DNA from: Burkholderiales bacterium
GTDB lineage: Bacteria > Pseudomonadota > Gammaproteobacteria > Burkholderiales > SG8-39
Length of the DNA: 6,512 bases
Direction of reading: 5' to 3'
Assembly (NCBI GenBank): GCA_020846575.1
Contig: JADLDQ010000331.1
Location: 1-6,512, forward strand
Part shown: piece after piece, positions 6,365 through 6,512 of the stretch
Position numbering within the stretch: position 1 is the first letter of the stretch
How the letters are laid out: every line of letters begins with the position of its first letter
The notes under the pieces: model-generated
Seen by the model: the letters and a program-made list of their open reading frames with translations, nothing else
Database searches by the model: none
What the model was told of the DNA's origin: nothing
Program-made: the position numbers and the translations under genes

Positions 6365-6512
6365 GTGGCACTGCTTATCGACAGCCACTGCACCGAGTGC
6401 GACGCCTGCACGCCCGCCTGCCCCAACGAGGCCATCACCGCGGGCACACCCTACGTGATCGACCCCCTGCGCTGCACCGAGTGCGTCGGCGCCGAGGACG
6501 AGCCGCAGTGCA
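6365..6512 (+). CDS. fdx: 2[4Fe-4S] ferredoxin, 5' part; 3' end outside window
   Basis: This is the start of a small low-potential ferredoxin, the expected electron donor to benzoyl-CoA reductase; in Thauera aromatica it is re-reduced by 2-oxoglutarate:ferredoxin oxidoreductase (KorAB). Forty-nine residues are present from GTG 6365. The first cluster motif is CTECDACTPACP (C9, C12, C15, C19; CX2CX2CX3CP). The second starts at C37 as CTEC, followed by eight residues (VGAEDEPQ) before C49, where a simple clostridial ferredoxin has two. This inserted form is the Allochromatium/Thauera type, known for clusters of unusually low potential. The remaining cysteines and the C-terminus lie beyond the window. 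The GTG start is chosen because GGAGAG (6355-6360) precedes it by 4 nt and the protein then begins immediately before the first motif, as is normal; no in-frame ATG lies nearby. The 27-nt gap after bcrD holds no terminator, so it is probably co-transcribed. Confidence 0.92.
   Translation, partial: MALLIDSHCTECDACTPACPNEAITAGTPYVIDPLRCTECVGAEDEPQC

Noticed and set aside
1..6512. CRISPR arrays, tRNA or rRNA genes, insertion sequences
   Set aside because: No regularly spaced repeats, no transposase-like frames and no RNA gene signature are seen. Almost all bases lie in the seven catabolic genes.

Overview
The window is a single same-strand (+) catabolic operon segment for anaerobic degradation of aromatic compounds through benzoyl-CoA. 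It holds five complete genes and one truncated gene at each end: oah (3' part) - dch - bcrC - bcrB - bcrA - bcrD - fdx (5' part). The very high G+C, with G or C at most third codon positions, and the class I ATP-dependent benzoyl-CoA reductase combined with Oah and Dch suggest a denitrifying or otherwise anaerobically respiring betaproteobacterium of the Thauera kind. A Magnetospirillum-like alphaproteobacterium is possible. Rhodopseudomonas is less likely because its branch of the pathway does not use Oah and Dch. The taxonomic call is inference; no 16S or other marker gene is present.

Layout: 1-618 is the C-terminal part of the ring-opening hydrolase Oah. 615-1385 is the dienoyl-CoA hydratase Dch, which starts on a GTG overlapping the oah stop. 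1397-2599 is BcrC. 2600-2759 is the only sizeable gap and carries inverted repeats. 2760-4085 is BcrB, 4102-5442 is BcrA and 5495-6337 is BcrD. 6365-6512 is the start of a 2[4Fe-4S] ferredoxin that runs off the end.

How it works together: ferredoxin delivers low-potential electrons to the BcrA/BcrD ATPase module, which bridges a [4Fe-4S] cluster. ATP hydrolysis drives the electrons into the BcrB/BcrC module, where benzoyl-CoA is dearomatised to cyclohexa-1,5-diene-1-carbonyl-CoA. Dch adds water to give 6-hydroxycyclohex-1-ene-1-carbonyl-CoA. A dehydrogenase (Had, not in the window and probably upstream) makes the 6-oxo compound, and Oah hydrolyses the ring to 3-hydroxypimelyl-CoA for beta-oxidation.

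This is a known system, not a new one. The points most worth a second look are the structured bcrC-bcrB gap, the roughly 166-residue segment that separates BcrA from its paralogue BcrD, the extra cysteine in the BcrA cluster motif, the insertion between cysteines in the ferredoxin's second cluster motif, and a divergent stretch at the start of the Oah fragment.
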